A stretch of 47,770 nt of DNA from Acidimicrobiales bacterium (GCA_014239855.1 JAAZXY010000013.1:1-47770), one strand, 5' to 3'. Shown: positions 7,795 to 18,417, numbered from the stretch's first letter. Numbers and translations: made by a program. The notes: a model not told the origin generated them from the letters alone.

Positions 7795-9006
7795 GTGACC
7801 GACGACGCGGTCGACCCACATACCGAGCATCCTGACCCGCCACTGATCCATCCTCTGGTCCAAGAGGTGGACGGTCGAGCATTCCCGATCGATGGCCGGA
7901 GCGACCCGGCGGTTCAGGTCAGCCTCGTCGTCCCCACCTTCAATGAGGCGGCCAACATCGGGCAGCTCCTCCGCTCGCTGCACGAGGTGCTGACCGGAAC
8001 CGGAACCGCCTTCGAGTTGATCGTGGTCGACGACGACAGCCCGGACCGGACCTGGGAGGTCGCGGCCGGAGTCGCCGCCGAGCTTCCGGGCATCCGGGTG
8101 CTCCGCCGAACTGGTGCATCAGGCCTGGCCACTGCCGTCATCTGCGGATGGGCCCATGCCCGCGGCGCCGTTCTCGGTGTAATCGACGGCGATGGCCAGC
8201 ACCCGCCGGCAGTGGTGGCCGACCTGGTGGCCGCCATGGACGAACGGACCGACGTGGCGGTGGCCAGCCGGCACGTTCCCGGTGGCGGCGTTTCGAACTG
8301 GTCGGCTATCCGGCGCCTGCTCTCCCGGGGCGCCCAGGCCCTGGGACTCCTCCTCCTCCCGGGCACGGTGGGCCGGGTCACCGACCCCATGAGCGGCTTC
8401 TTCCTGGTCCGTCGGGACGTGGTGGCCGGCGCCGATCTGGACCCGGTGGGCTACAAGATCCTGCTCGAGGTGCTGGCCCGCGGCGACGTCCGCCGGGTGG
8501 CCGAGCGACCCTACGTGTTCCTCGAGCGGACCGAAGGCGAGTCCAAGGTGGCGGCCGGCCACTACGTCGGCTACCTCCGTCACCTCATGCGACTGCGGCT
8601 CCATCCCCTGCGGAGCCGGGCACTGGTGCGCTACCTGCTGGTGACCGCGGTGGCCCTTGTGGCCGATGCCGCGGTCTTCCTGTGGATCTTCGACCAGCAG
8701 GGTTGGAACCTGACCCGGTCGGCGGCCATCGCCGGCGAGGCGGGAATCCTGCTGACCGTGGCCCTCCACGACCTGTGGACATTCGCCGGACGGGCCACAC
8801 GGGGCGCCCTCGATCGGATCCGCCGCCTCCTCGGGGTCCAGATAGCACTGGGCACCCTGCTGTTCGGGCGTCTTCTGGTCATCAACGTGCTGGTCAACTG
8901 GTTCCACCTCGGGCCGCTGGCCGCGTTCTGCGTGGCCCTGGCCGCCATCACCCCGGCCAGCCACCTCCTGGGCTCACGCCTCACCTGGCGGGGCGTTCGC
9001 ACCTGA
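7795..9006 (+). CDS. Polyprenol-phosphate mannosyltransferase-like GT2 fused to GtrA-like domain
   Basis: The product has 403 residues from GTG 7795, with GGAG 6 bases upstream. Residues about 40-265 are a family 2 glycosyltransferase of the dolichol-phosphate mannose synthase type: VVPTFNEAANI, VVDDDSPDRTWE, the DxD motif in VIDGDGQHPP (D132, D134) and the acceptor-side DPMSGFFLVRR. Residues about 275-400 contain four hydrophobic segments typical of GtrA/DPMS membrane domains. The likely reaction is sugar transfer from a nucleotide sugar to a polyprenyl phosphate at the membrane, feeding cell-envelope glycans or protein mannosylation. This GT2-GtrA fusion is a known arrangement. It stands alone here, divergent from the CAT tRNA. 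Confidence 0.88.
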   Translation: MTDDAVDPHTEHPDPPLIHPLVQEVDGRAFPIDGRSDPAVQVSLVVPTFNEAANIGQLLRSLHEVLTGTGTAFELIVVDDDSPDRTWEVAAGVAAELPGIRVLRRTGASGLATAVICGWAHARGAVLGVIDGDGQHPPAVVADLVAAMDERTDVAVASRHVPGGGVSNWSAIRRLLSRGAQALGLLLLPGTVGRVTDPMSGFFLVRRDVVAGADLDPVGYKILLEVLARGDVRRVAERPYVFLERTEGESKVAAGHYVGYLRHLMRLRLHPLRSRALVRYLLVTAVALVADAAVFLWIFDQQGWNLTRSAAIAGEAGILLTVALHDLWTFAGRATRGALDRIRRLLGVQIALGTLLFGRLLVINVLVNWFHLGPLAAFCVALAAITPASHLLGSRLTWRGVRT

Positions 9007-9034
9007 TCAGACCGGGCGACCGCCGGCCCGAGGG

Positions 9035-10033
9035 TCAGTCCGACCGGTAGCCGTGCCAGCGGGTGATCAGGGTGGAGCGGAACCCGTCGTGGACCAGTGC
9101 CTCGTCCGGATTCACGGGCACCCCACCGGGCACGTCGAGATCCTCGACGGTGGCGAACCGGGCCAGCACCTCGTCCAGGCCGATTCCGCCAACCCCCGAC
9201 TCGGCTTCCCGGCGATCGGCCCCGTTCCGGTAGACCTTGGCCTTCCAGGACAACGACAGACGAACCTCCGCCTCATCGAAGTCGGCCAACACTGCGCCGT
9301 CGTCGACCACCACCCACCGGGAACCGTCATGATCCAGCGCCGTGTCGATGGTGAGACCCTCGGGCGGCTCAGCGCCACGGGGGCCGGTGCCCTCCACCTG
9401 GTGGTGCATGAAGTCGTTGTCGCCCACCACGCCGGTGTTCCAGACGTCCTCGTGGCGAAGGCTGCCCGAGTCCCGGCCCTCGGGCCAGTACCGGAAGAAA
9501 CCCCGCTCCCCCCGGTGGAACCAGGTCACCGCGGTGACGATCGTGATGCGGACGTCCTCGAAGAGCCGCGACACACCCATGGCCTGCAGCAGCCAACCCG
9601 GAGCATTGGTCCGGTTGACGCCGACGAACTCCGGGATGTCGGTGTGGGAGAAGCCCTGCGACCGGGAGGGTGTGGTCAGGTTCACGAAGACCTGTTCGGG
9701 GACGACTTCCGTGCCGCCGGTCATGGACACGGCCGCCGCCCGGAAGCCCTCATGGTGGAGCAGCGCCTCGGCGCCGGGGACCACAGCCCGGCCACGGACC
9801 GCCCAGTCCCCCCGCCACGTGGGCCCGACCAGATGGGCGGGGACATCTGACCGCCCTCGGCGAACCCCGTCGCCAGCCTGATCGGCGGCCTGTCCGTCGA
9901 TCAGGTAACGGGCGGGCATGAAATACGGCCCGTTCCCACGGGCCATGGCCCGGATGGATTCCGGATCGGAGACGACCTCTCCCAACAGGACGGGCGCGAG
10001 GCAGCCGGTGGGCCGATCAGGACGAAATGTCAT
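9035..10033 (-). CDS. Hypothetical protein with HxD...H pattern
   Basis: The product has 332 residues from ATG 10033. The frame stays open upstream but crosses tRNA-Asn, so that extension is spurious. I do not recognise the family. A segment near the middle, GFSHTDIPEFVG, followed some 80 residues later by NDFMHHQVEG, resembles the HxD...H iron ligands of Fe(II)/2-oxoglutarate oxygenases, and the region between is beta-rich (VRITIVTAVTWFH). The characteristic C-terminal Arg could be in LSLSWKAKVYRNG. This assignment is speculative. There is no signal peptide or membrane segment. It is probably transcribed on its own after the tRNA-Asn terminator. Confidence 0.7.
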   Translation of the reverse strand: MTFRPDRPTGCLAPVLLGEVVSDPESIRAMARGNGPYFMPARYLIDGQAADQAGDGVRRGRSDVPAHLVGPTWRGDWAVRGRAVVPGAEALLHHEGFRAAAVSMTGGTEVVPEQVFVNLTTPSRSQGFSHTDIPEFVGVNRTNAPGWLLQAMGVSRLFEDVRITIVTAVTWFHRGERGFFRYWPEGRDSGSLRHEDVWNTGVVGDNDFMHHQVEGTGPRGAEPPEGLTIDTALDHDGSRWVVVDDGAVLADFDEAEVRLSLSWKAKVYRNGADRREAESGVGGIGLDEVLARFATVEDLDVPGGVPVNPDEALVHDGFRSTLITRWHGYRSD

Positions 10034-10077
10034 CGCCGAATCGTAGGAGACTCCGACTCGACCAATGAGACCGGCAA

Positions 10078-10099
10078 GACCCCACCCGAAGGTGGGGTC
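10078..10099 (-). terminator. Hairpin downstream of tRNA-Asn
   Basis: A perfect 9-bp stem GACCCCACC/GGTGGGGTC closes a TTCG tetraloop on the minus strand, followed by TTGCC. It lies 50 bases downstream of tRNA-Asn, which fits an intrinsic terminator of GC-rich actinobacterial type (weak U tract) or a processing end. Confidence 0.65.
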
Positions 10100-10149
10100 C
10101 GACCGAGTTCGAACACGCCTCCGACTCTCCAGACGTGCCCGGCCCTTCG

Positions 10150-10225
10150 TGGCTCCGGGGGTGGGGCTCGAACCCACGACCTGCGGATTAACAGTCCGAC
10201 GCTCTGCCAGCTGAGCTACCCCGGA
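10150..10225 (-). tRNA. tRNA-Asn (GTT)
   Basis: The acceptor stem TCCGGGG pairs perfectly with CCCCGGA, the D arm is GCTC/GAGC, the anticodon loop is CTGTTAA (anticodon GTT), the T loop is TTCGAGC, discriminator G, and CCA is encoded at 10150-10152. All cloverleaf parts are normal. Confidence 0.95.
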
Positions 10226-10306
10226 ATGGGCGTGCGAAGGATACCAGAGGCACCCCATCTCCCGGCCGGGCCTGAGCCCCGATCAGCCGAAGATCCGATG
10301 GTCGCG

Positions 10307-11548
10307 TCAGTCGCCGTCCAGGTAGTCCCGAAGCCGCTGCGAGCGGTTCGGATGCTTCAACTTGGACATGGTCCGAGCCTCGATCTGGCGCACCCGTTCG
10401 CGGGTCACCCCGAAGTGGGAACCGACCTGTTCGAGGGTCTGTGGCTCGGTGCCATCCAGACCGAACCTCATGCGGACGACGTCCTTCTCCCGGTCGTCCA
10501 GCTCGTCGAGGGCAGCCAGCACCGCCTCTCCCAACAGGCGGCGGGTCGCCGCGTCGACCGGGGCGATGGCACGGGGATCAGCCACCAGGTCAGCCAGACT
10601 GGCGTCCTGCTCCTCCCCCATGGGCGAGTCGAGCGAGAGAGGGTTGTCCTGCTCACTGGCCAACCGGAGCAGGCTCTCCACCTCCTCGGGTGAGACCACC
10701 GCCCGCTCGCCGATCTCGGCGTGGGACGGCTCCCGCTCCAGTTCCTGGGACAGGTCTCGCTGGACGCGCAGCACCCGGTTCATGGCATCGACCTTGTGCA
10801 CGGGGATCCGGATGGTCCGGGACTGATCGGCAATGGCCCGGGTGATGGCCTGCCGGATCCACCAGGTGGCGTAGGTCGAGAACTTGAAGCCCTTGCCGGC
10901 ATCGAACTTCTCCACGGCCCGCATCAGTCCGAGGTTTCCCTCCTGGAAGAGGTCCAGGAGCGGCAGGCCACGCCCCCCGTACTTCTTGGCCACCGAGACG
11001 ACCAACCGCAGATTGGCCCGCGTCAGGCGATCCCGGGCACGGTCGCCACGCCGCTGCAGCCGCTTCAGGGACGCCAACTCGGCCCGATCAGTCCGGCCCA
11101 GGTCGCCGGATGCCGCTAGGTCGGCCAGACGACCCTCGGCCTCGTTTCCGTTGCGGATGCCCTCGGCCAACTCCACCTCTTCACGGGCAGTCAGCAGGGC
11201 GACCTGACCGATCTCACGGAGGTACAGGCGGGTCGAGTCGGCAGCCCCACCGGTATCGGCACCGGCCTCGGGCCGGACCCGGTATTCGGCCCTACTGGCC
11301 CGGGTCAGCCGAATCACCTCGTCGGGCCCCGCCTCGACGGCCACCGTCTCGTCGAACTCGATGCCCTCGGCTTCCAGCCGACGCCGAACGTCGGCGATCA
11401 ACTCCGAGGTGATCTCCGCGTCGCGCAGGACGTCGATGACCTCGTCGAGGCCGAGGCTGCCGCGGTCACGTCCCCGTCGCAGCAACCGGGCGACCTCAAA
11501 CTCCGATACCCCGGACCAGATCTGTGATCCGGAGGCGGCGTCAGCCAT
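10307..11548 (-). CDS. rpoD: RNA polymerase sigma factor, primary-type (sigma-70 RpoD/SigA)
   Basis: The product has 413 residues from ATG 11548, chosen because GGGGAG lies 5 bases upstream. It has a short region-1.1-like N-terminus (about residues 15-60), region 1.2 ([20 protein letters not shown]), region 2 with [18 protein letters not shown] and the -10 recognition helix [13 protein letters not shown], region 3 ([12 protein letters not shown]) and region 4.2 ([19 protein letters not shown]). All regions of a group 1 sigma are present, so this is likely the housekeeping factor that directs most promoters. It overlaps the 3' end of dnaG by 8 bases, like the macromolecular-synthesis operons of other bacteria, but rpsU is absent here. 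Confidence 0.92.
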   Translation of the reverse strand: MADAASGSQIWSGVSEFEVARLLRRGRDRGSLGLDEVIDVLRDAEITSELIADVRRRLEAEGIEFDETVAVEAGPDEVIRLTRASRAEYRVRPEAGADTGGAADSTRLYLREIGQVALLTAREEVELAEGIRNGNEAEGRLADLAASGDLGRTDRAELASLKRLQRRGDRARDRLTRANLRLVVSVAKKYGGRGLPLLDLFQEGNLGLMRAVEKFDAGKGFKFSTYATWWIRQAITRAIADQSRTIRIPVHKVDAMNRVLRVQRDLSQELEREPSHAEIGERAVVSPEEVESLLRLASEQDNPLSLDSPMGEEQDASLADLVADPRAIAPVDAATRRLLGEAVLAALDELDDREKDVVRMRFGLDGTEPQTLEQVGSHFGVTRERVRQIEARTMSKLKHPNRSQRLRDYLDGD

Positions 11549-13331
11549 CGACTCCCCTCTCAACCCCCTCGACCCTCTCAATGTGGTCGTCGAGCCACCG
11601 TAGCAATCCCTCGATCTCGGCGCCCTCGGTCACCGGTTCCCTCAGCTTGATCACCTCGGTCCGGAGGAAGGAGATGGCGGGCTGATAACCCGCGAGGTCG
11701 CCGGTGGAGCGGGCCGCGGCCTCCAGCCCAATGGCGGCACGCTCGGCCGCCAGGTAGGCCAGACGGGTCAGCACCCCGAGCGGATCGTCATCGGTCGCGT
11801 CCTGAACGGCCAACCGGCCCAGCAGGTCGGCCACGTCCGAGCCGGCCTCAGCCCGTGCACCGTGGAGGTCAACGGCCCCCCGCAGCGCCAGATAGGCCGC
11901 CCGGTTGAGCCGGTCGGCGAAAAGCACCGGCGTGAGGTGGGTGCTGATCGGATCTGGTCGATGGATGAGAAGACGAAGTGCCTGGGTCTCGGGGGTGAGA
12001 TGACCCGTACCAGGCAGCGCACCGGCATCCGAACCGGCATCTGGGCCGGCGACGACGGCCGCTGCTCCCCTTCGGCGGAGTTCATCGATGCCCACCTGGC
12101 ACCGATCGGCGATGCTCATGGCGTACTGGTCCCGTACCAGTGAGTCCGGGTGCTCGGCGACCAGGGTCATGGCCTCGGTGGCCGCCCGGGCCCGCCCCTC
12201 GGCCGAGTCCATGTCGCCCCGGGCCAGGACCCGATCCACCCGGAACTCCAGGAAGGGCCGTGCCCCCTCGATGGCCTGCCGGAGCGCTTCGGGATCCGAG
12301 CCGGCCAGGTCCCCCGGGTCAGCGCCCTCGGGAAGAGCAGCCACCGCGAACTGCAGGCCGAACTCCTCCTCCCATGCGTAGACCCGTTCGGCAGCGGCCT
12401 GACCTGCTCCGTCGGCGTCGAAGGCCAGCACCACCCGCCGGGCGAACCGGCCGATGAGACGAGCGTGGCTCGGGGTGAGGGCCGTCCCACACGTGGCCAC
12501 CGCCCGCTCGATGCCGGCCAGATGACAGCCGATGACGTCCGTGTAGCCCTCGCAGACCACCAGTTCATCGAGCCGTCCCGCCTCGGCCTTCGCCCAGTGG
12601 AGGCCGTAGAGGACGTCGGACTTCGAGTAGTACTCCGCGGCATCCGACGTGTTCTTGTACTTCGGACCCTCGCCGTCGGGCAGCTTGCGGCCTCCGAAGC
12701 CCACCGGGCCACCCTGGACGTCGAAGATGGGGAACACGATCCGGGCCCGGAAGAAGTCGTACTGCCCGCCCCGCTTGTTGATTCCGCCGAGACCGGTGGC
12801 CTTCAGGTCCTCGTCGGAGAGACGCAGTTCCCGGGAGAGGAGCGACCAGTCGTCGGGCGCCCAACCGATCTGGAAACGCCGGGCCACGTCACCGCCGTAG
12901 CCCCGGGACCGGAGGTAGTCGCGGGCCGGGCGGGCTCCCGGGTCCTCCAGCAGCCGGCGGTGGTAGGAGTCGACCGCCTTCTGGACGATCTCCGCGTGCT
13001 CCTTGCGGCGGTTTCGTCGGCGCCCTTCGTTCTGGTCGGTGTATCGCAGGGGGATCCCGGTCTTGGCGGCCAGGAACTCCACCGAGCCGGCGAAGTCGAG
13101 ACCCTCGATCTCGCGCACGAAGTCGATGACGTCGCCCGACACCTGACAACCGAAGCAGTAGTAGACCCCCTTCTCCGCGTTGACCGAGAACGAGGGTGAC
13201 TTCTCGCCGTGGAACGGGCACAACCCCATCCACTGGGCGCCGGTCTTCTTGAGCTGGGTGTGCTCGGTGATGATCCGGATGATGTCGGACTCGTCGCGGA
13301 CCTTCCTGACGTCCTCGTCGACGATGCCCAT
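11541..13331 (-). CDS. dnaG: DNA primase DnaG
   Basis: The product has 596 residues, a normal length for actinobacterial primase, which makes RNA primers at the replication fork. Seen: the CHC2 zinc motif C38-x2-H41, then C59-x2-C62; the catalytic core with [10 protein letters not shown]; and the TOPRIM segment [11 protein letters not shown] with its Glu plus [16 protein letters not shown] with its DxD-like acidic pair. The C-terminal 150 residues are helical and would bind the DnaB helicase. The start ATG 13331 is 6 bases after a TACCGT -10 box, so the transcript is probably leaderless. It is followed directly by rpoD with an 8-base overlap, consistent with co-expression. Confidence 0.95.
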   Translation of the reverse strand: MGIVDEDVRKVRDESDIIRIITEHTQLKKTGAQWMGLCPFHGEKSPSFSVNAEKGVYYCFGCQVSGDVIDFVREIEGLDFAGSVEFLAAKTGIPLRYTDQNEGRRRNRRKEHAEIVQKAVDSYHRRLLEDPGARPARDYLRSRGYGGDVARRFQIGWAPDDWSLLSRELRLSDEDLKATGLGGINKRGGQYDFFRARIVFPIFDVQGGPVGFGGRKLPDGEGPKYKNTSDAAEYYSKSDVLYGLHWAKAEAGRLDELVVCEGYTDVIGCHLAGIERAVATCGTALTPSHARLIGRFARRVVLAFDADGAGQAAAERVYAWEEEFGLQFAVAALPEGADPGDLAGSDPEALRQAIEGARPFLEFRVDRVLARGDMDSAEGRARAATEAMTLVAEHPDSLVRDQYAMSIADRCQVGIDELRRRGAAAVVAGPDAGSDAGALPGTGHLTPETQALRLLIHRPDPISTHLTPVLFADRLNRAAYLALRGAVDLHGARAEAGSDVADLLGRLAVQDATDDDPLGVLTRLAYLAAERAAIGLEAAARSTGDLAGYQPAISFLRTEVIKLREPVTEGAEIEGLLRWLDDHIERVEGVERGVDG

Positions 13332-13337
13332 GGCCGG

Positions 13338-13343
13338 ACGGTA
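13338..13343 (-). promoter_or_regulatory. Candidate -10 box, leaderless promoter of dnaG-rpoD
   Basis: TACCGT on the minus strand ends 6 bases before ATG 13331. Three 13-bp direct repeats lie just upstream, beyond the -35 position. Confidence 0.5.
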
Positions 13344-13367
13344 CCGCCCGCCGACCGGACCAGCAGG

Positions 13368-13406
13368 CCAGCCCCGTCAGCCAGCCCCTTCAGCCAGCCC
13401 CGTCAG
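13368..13406. repeat. Tandem repeat, 13 bp x 3
   Basis: CCAGCCCCGTCAG is repeated three times at 13368-13380, 13381-13393 and 13394-13406; copy 2 has T for G at one position. The block fills the dnaG upstream region and the third copy runs over the stop codon of the PPDK-like gene. Confidence 0.9.
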
Positions 13407-14968
13407 CCGTCGAGCTCGATGAGTGCCTGGGCCACGGCCAGACGGGCCACCGGCACCCGGAACGGGGAACACGACACCGAGTCCACCCCCGCCTCGACCA
13501 GCAGTCGGATCGACGCCGGGTCACCCCCGTGCTCGCCGCACACGCCGACCTCCAGATCGGGGCGGGCCATCCGCCCGGCCCGGGTCGCCGCAGCCACCAG
13601 GGGCGCCACGGCCCCCGGATCAAGATGGGTGAACGGGTCAGCGGGTAGCAGACCTCTCTCAAGGTACGGACCCATCATCCGCTGTTCCACGTCATCACGG
13701 CTCAGCCCGAACACCATCTGGGTGAGGTCGTTCGTACCGAACGAGAAGAAGTCGGCGTGCGCCGCCATCTCACCGGCCAACAGGGCCGCCCGCGGCGTCT
13801 CGATCATCGTGCCGACCGCCGGCGGCTCGGCCGGGCCCCAAGACCCGATCTCGTCGAGCACCCAGCCCCGCACCAGCGCCAACTCGGCCGCCGTCGAGAC
13901 GAGGGGCAGCATGACCGCCGCATGGGCGTGCGCACCGGCCGCTTCGGCATCGTCCATGGCCCCCAGCAGCGCCCGGACCTGCATCCGGTAGAGACCCTCG
14001 CGCAGTACGGCCAGACGGATCCCCCGCGTGCCCAGCATCGGGTTGTGTTCACGCCACTCCGGCGGGGCGTCGTCTCCGAGGAACTCGTGCAGCGGGGCAT
14101 CCAACAGCCGGACGGTCACCGGGAGCGGCGCCATGGCCGCCAGGACACCGGTCAGGTCCTCTCTCTGGACCGCACCCAGAGCGGCGAGCGACTCCACCTC
14201 CTCGTCGGCCGATCCGGCCAGCAGGAACGCCCGCACCAGGGGAAGGCGATCTCCGAGAAACAGGTGCTCGGTCCGACACAGGCCGATCCCCTCGGCTCCG
14301 AAGGCCCGGGCCCGGTTCGCATCGTCGGCCCGGTCGGCGTTGGCCCGAACCCCCACCCGTTCACCGCGTACCTCGTCGGCCCAGTCCAGCAGCACGTCCA
14401 GTTCGGGCACCTCGTCGACCCCGGCGGCCCCGACCACCTCGACGGCGCCGCCCAGTACCTCGCCCGACCCTCCGTCGACGGACACCACGTCCCCGGCGAC
14501 GACCCGGACCCCGCCCAGCACGACGTGGTCGGCGCCCACCACCATGCCGACCACTCCGACCACCGCGGGGATCCCCCACCCACGAGCCACCACCGCGGCA
14601 TGGCTGGCCACCCCGCCACGGGCCGTCAGGATTCCGGCAGCCATTCGCATGCCGATCTCGTCGGCCGGTGAGGTCTCGTCACAGACCAGGAGGGCGTCCT
14701 CGTCCCGGTCGACGGCGTCCAGTACGTCCTCGGCGGTCAGGCACACCACCCCGGTACCCACCCCGGGGCTGGCACCCGTACCGGTGGCCAGCACGGTCGG
14801 GCCGCTTCCGCCGCCGGCTCCCCCGGTGGCCGCGCCACCGTGGATGAGCCGCTCGATCAGGGCCGGGTCGACGGCGGCCACGGCACGCCACCGGGCCTCG
14901 GCCGAACCGACGGCCACCGCATCGGCGACCACGGCTCGCAGCCCGTGCAGGTCGTCGACGTCGTACAC
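13403..14968 (-). CDS. PPDK-like PEP-utilising protein lacking the ATP-grasp domain
   Basis: The product has about 521 residues from GTG 14968; longer frames overlap glyS. It aligns only with the C-terminal 60% of pyruvate phosphate dikinase. The phosphohistidine domain has TARGGVASHAAVVARG with the swivelling His at about residue 123. The PEP/pyruvate barrel retains the expected residues: RLLDAPLHEFL, NPMLGTRGIRL, GTMIETPRAALL, FSFGTNDLTQM and the catalytic Cys in GVCGEHGGDP (about residue 477). The 340-residue ATP-grasp part is missing and the preceding DNA is glyS, so it is not a split gene at this site. The domain order resembles PTS enzyme I without its HPr-binding insert. It may exchange phosphate between PEP and an unknown His-phosphate partner. 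Confidence 0.8.
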   Translation of the reverse strand: MYDVDDLHGLRAVVADAVAVGSAEARWRAVAAVDPALIERLIHGGAATGGAGGGSGPTVLATGTGASPGVGTGVVCLTAEDVLDAVDRDEDALLVCDETSPADEIGMRMAAGILTARGGVASHAAVVARGWGIPAVVGVVGMVVGADHVVLGGVRVVAGDVVSVDGGSGEVLGGAVEVVGAAGVDEVPELDVLLDWADEVRGERVGVRANADRADDANRARAFGAEGIGLCRTEHLFLGDRLPLVRAFLLAGSADEEVESLAALGAVQREDLTGVLAAMAPLPVTVRLLDAPLHEFLGDDAPPEWREHNPMLGTRGIRLAVLREGLYRMQVRALLGAMDDAEAAGAHAHAAVMLPLVSTAAELALVRGWVLDEIGSWGPAEPPAVGTMIETPRAALLAGEMAAHADFFSFGTNDLTQMVFGLSRDDVEQRMMGPYLERGLLPADPFTHLDPGAVAPLVAAATRAGRMARPDLEVGVCGEHGGDPASIRLLVEAGVDSVSCSPFRVPVARLAVAQALIELDG

Positions 14969-15005
14969 GACCGGTCGTTCCGGACTGCTCGGTTGCTCCG
15001 GCCGG

Positions 15006-16325
<1,320 letters not shown>

Positions 16326-16333
16326 GAGCGTGC

Positions 16334-16339
16334 AGGGTA
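16334..16339 (-). promoter_or_regulatory. Candidate -10 box, leaderless promoter of glyS
   Basis: TACCCT on the minus strand ends 8 bases before ATG 16325. Confidence 0.45.
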
Positions 16340-16364
16340 CCGACGCGGTTCCCCGTCACGGGGC

Positions 16365-16370
16365 CAGACT
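16365..16370 (+). promoter_or_regulatory. Candidate -10 box, leaderless promoter of the RDD gene
   Basis: CAGACT ends 6 bases before GTG 16377. It keeps only the A2/T6 positions, so this is weak, but the spacing matches the other leaderless genes. Confidence 0.35.
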
Positions 16371-16376
16371 GGGCCC

Positions 16377-16922
16377 GTGGGCATATCCGATCGCTTCCGA
16401 ACGACGGGCGTCGACCCGACCGCGGTGGTCGGGCGACGGATCATCGCCTGGCTGCTCGACAACCTCTTCATGGCCATCGTGGTCCTGCTCGTCCACCGGG
16501 GCGATGTGGCGTTCAACGCCGGCGACGGCCTGTCCATCAACCCGTCGGTCATCTGGACGGTGACCGTGCTGATGGTCCTCAACCACGTGGCACTCACCAT
16601 GACCACCGGGTTCAGCGCCGGCAAGGCGGTGACCGGACTGCGCGTGGTCCGCCGGATCGACGGCGGGCTGCCCGGCTTCCGGGGCGCCGCGGGCCGGACC
16701 CTTCCGTGGATCATCCCGGTGCCGTTCATCCCCATCATCGAGGCCGGGATGATGCTGGCCAGCCGAGGCCATCGACGCCTCGGCGACCGACTGGCCGGCA
16801 CGGTGGTCGTCGACCGGGGTTGGATCGGCGAGCCCATCGCCATCCCGGGCCTCGAGACTTCTCCGACCGGGCCCACCGACGACGCCGGTTCACCCCGAGA
16901 CGACGGACCGATCGTCAACTAG
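16377..16922 (+). CDS. RDD family membrane protein
   Basis: The product has 181 residues from GTG 16377; the much longer open frame upstream is antisense to glyS and is not coding. RDD-family signs are the early VVGRRIIAWLLDNLFMAIVV (the R-D pair in helix 1), a middle helix VIWTVTVLMVLNHVALTM, a cytoplasmic GKAVTGLRVVRRIDG motif and the C-terminal RRLGDRLAGTVVVDR. About three membrane segments are visible. The function of the family is poorly defined; some members are proposed sodium or proton antiporters. The last 30 residues are polar and disordered. Confidence 0.85.
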   Translation: MGISDRFRTTGVDPTAVVGRRIIAWLLDNLFMAIVVLLVHRGDVAFNAGDGLSINPSVIWTVTVLMVLNHVALTMTTGFSAGKAVTGLRVVRRIDGGLPGFRGAAGRTLPWIIPVPFIPIIEAGMMLASRGHRRLGDRLAGTVVVDRGWIGEPIAIPGLETSPTGPTDDAGSPRDDGPIVN

Positions 16923-16950
16923 CCCGTCGTCAACGAGTCCCCGGCGGGGA

Positions 16951-17670
16951 CTAACCGCCGTCCAGGACCCGACGGGACCGCAGCCGGCGTTCCAGGTGGT
17001 ATTCCACGGCCGACGTCGCCACCCCGTCGACCTCGGCGCACACCGCCGGATCGGTGACGGCCAGCGCCCCCGACAGCCCCCCTCCCAGTACGGCCCGCAT
17101 GACGGCAATAGCCGATGGCGAGACGGCACGACCACGTCGACAGTCCGGGCAGAGCACCCCCCCTTCGCCGACGTCGACGGCCACCAGGGGTTCGTTCGCC
17201 CCGCACCGGACACAGGCATCCAGTTGCGGGGCCAGACCCTCATGGGCCAGCAATTTCAGGAGGAAGGCCGGGACCACGAGGGCTGCCGGTCGCTCGTCGA
17301 GGGTCCGTAGGGCACCGACCAGCATCCGGTAGCGCTCCCGGTCGGGCTCCCGATCGGGCGCCACCACATCGATGACTTCGAGTAGCGAGGACGCATCGGC
17401 GAACCGCTCGGCGTCGAGACGGAGGCTCTCGAACCGGTCGATCGTCTCGGTCTGCGTCACGATGTCCAGATCGCCCCGCCCCCGGTGGAGTTGGACGGCA
17501 ACGTGGCTGGTCGGCTCGAGGCGCCCACCGAACTTCGACCGGGTCTTGCGGACCCCTTTGGCCACCGCTCGGACCTTCCCGTGTTCGGCGGTCAGCAGAA
17601 CGATGATCCGGTCGGCTTCACCGAGACGCCACGTCCGCAGTACCACGCCGTCATCCCGGTACAGGCTCAC
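16951..17670 (-). CDS. recO: DNA repair protein RecO
   Basis: The product has 239 residues from GTG 17670, which overlaps the uppS stop as GTGA; the longer upstream frame is only the uppS region read out of phase. RecO anneals single strands and loads RecA with RecR in RecF-pathway recombination. Seen: the N-terminal OB fold (SLYRDDGVVLRTWRLGEADR and KVRAVAKGVRK), the helical middle and the zinc motif CVRCG...CPDC near residues 153-176. Position next to uppS and near era is conserved across actinobacteria. The overlap suggests translational coupling to uppS. Confidence 0.93.
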   Translation of the reverse strand: MSLYRDDGVVLRTWRLGEADRIIVLLTAEHGKVRAVAKGVRKTRSKFGGRLEPTSHVAVQLHRGRGDLDIVTQTETIDRFESLRLDAERFADASSLLEVIDVVAPDREPDRERYRMLVGALRTLDERPAALVVPAFLLKLLAHEGLAPQLDACVRCGANEPLVAVDVGEGGVLCPDCRRGRAVSPSAIAVMRAVLGGGLSGALAVTDPAVCAEVDGVATSAVEYHLERRLRSRRVLDGG

Positions 17671-18410
17671 CCGGTCGGCTCGTCCGGTCCACCGACCCCG
17701 CCATAGCGACGGTCCCGGTCCTGGTACTCCTTGATCGCCGCGTGGAGGTGCGGCCGTCGGAAGTCGGGCCACAGCGCTTCGCTGAACACCAGCTCGCTGT
17801 AGGCCAGTTCCCAGAGGAGGAAGTTCGATACCCGGTACTCGCCGGACGTCCGGATGACGAGGTCCGGGTCCGGCATCTCGGGGTCGTAGAGGTTCCGGGC
17901 AATGGTCTTCTCCGATACCCGCTTCGTGCCCGCATCGACGATCCGCTGCACGGCATCGACCAGTTCGGCCCGACCGCCGTAGTTGAAGGCAATGGTGAAG
18001 GTCAGTCCGGTGTTGTCCCGGGTGAGGGCGGCGGCCTCCTCCATCCGGCGGACGAGGCGCTTCGGCACCCGCCGATCGCGGCGACCGATGAAACGGATCC
18101 GGATGTTCCGCTCGTGGAGTTCCTCCTGGCGGCCCAGCAGGATCTCCTCGTTGAAACGCAGCAGGAACTGCACCTCGTCGACGGGGCGACGCCAGTTCTC
18201 CGTGGAGAAGGCGTACACGGTGAACCAACCCACCCCGAGATCATCGGCCCCGCTGAGGACCTCGAAGAGGGCCTGCTCGCCGGCCGTGTGACCATCGGTT
18301 CGGGGCAGGCCCCGCTGTTCGGCCCAGCGGCCGTTGCCGTCCATGACGCAGGCGATGTGGTTCGGGATCCGCGAGGGATCGAGGTCACTATCCGGGTCGG
18401 GGGCGAGCAC
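17667..18410 (-). CDS. uppS: Isoprenyl transferase (undecaprenyl diphosphate synthase type)
   Basis: The product has 247 residues from GTG 18410. This start is preferred to the longer frames because a TAGTTT box ends 7 bases upstream and it gives the normal short N-terminus. The cis-prenyltransferase condenses isopentenyl diphosphate onto an allylic primer to make the lipid carrier for peptidoglycan and arabinogalactan-like polymers. Seen: HIACVMDGNGRWA with the catalytic Asp, the FSTENWRRP motif, TFTIAFNYGGRAEL and the C-terminal DLVIRTSGEYRVSNFLLWE. Whether the product is decaprenyl or undecaprenyl diphosphate cannot be told. It is followed by recO with a GTGA overlap and is divergent from the helicase gene. 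Confidence 0.93.
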   Translation of the reverse strand: MLAPDPDSDLDPSRIPNHIACVMDGNGRWAEQRGLPRTDGHTAGEQALFEVLSGADDLGVGWFTVYAFSTENWRRPVDEVQFLLRFNEEILLGRQEELHERNIRIRFIGRRDRRVPKRLVRRMEEAAALTRDNTGLTFTIAFNYGGRAELVDAVQRIVDAGTKRVSEKTIARNLYDPEMPDPDLVIRTSGEYRVSNFLLWELAYSELVFSEALWPDFRRPHLHAAIKEYQDRDRRYGGVGGPDEPTG

Positions 18411-18417
18411 GACGAGG

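Noticed and set aside
10034-10258. N-terminal extension of the 9035 gene
   Set aside because: It would run through tRNA-Asn and its terminator hairpin.
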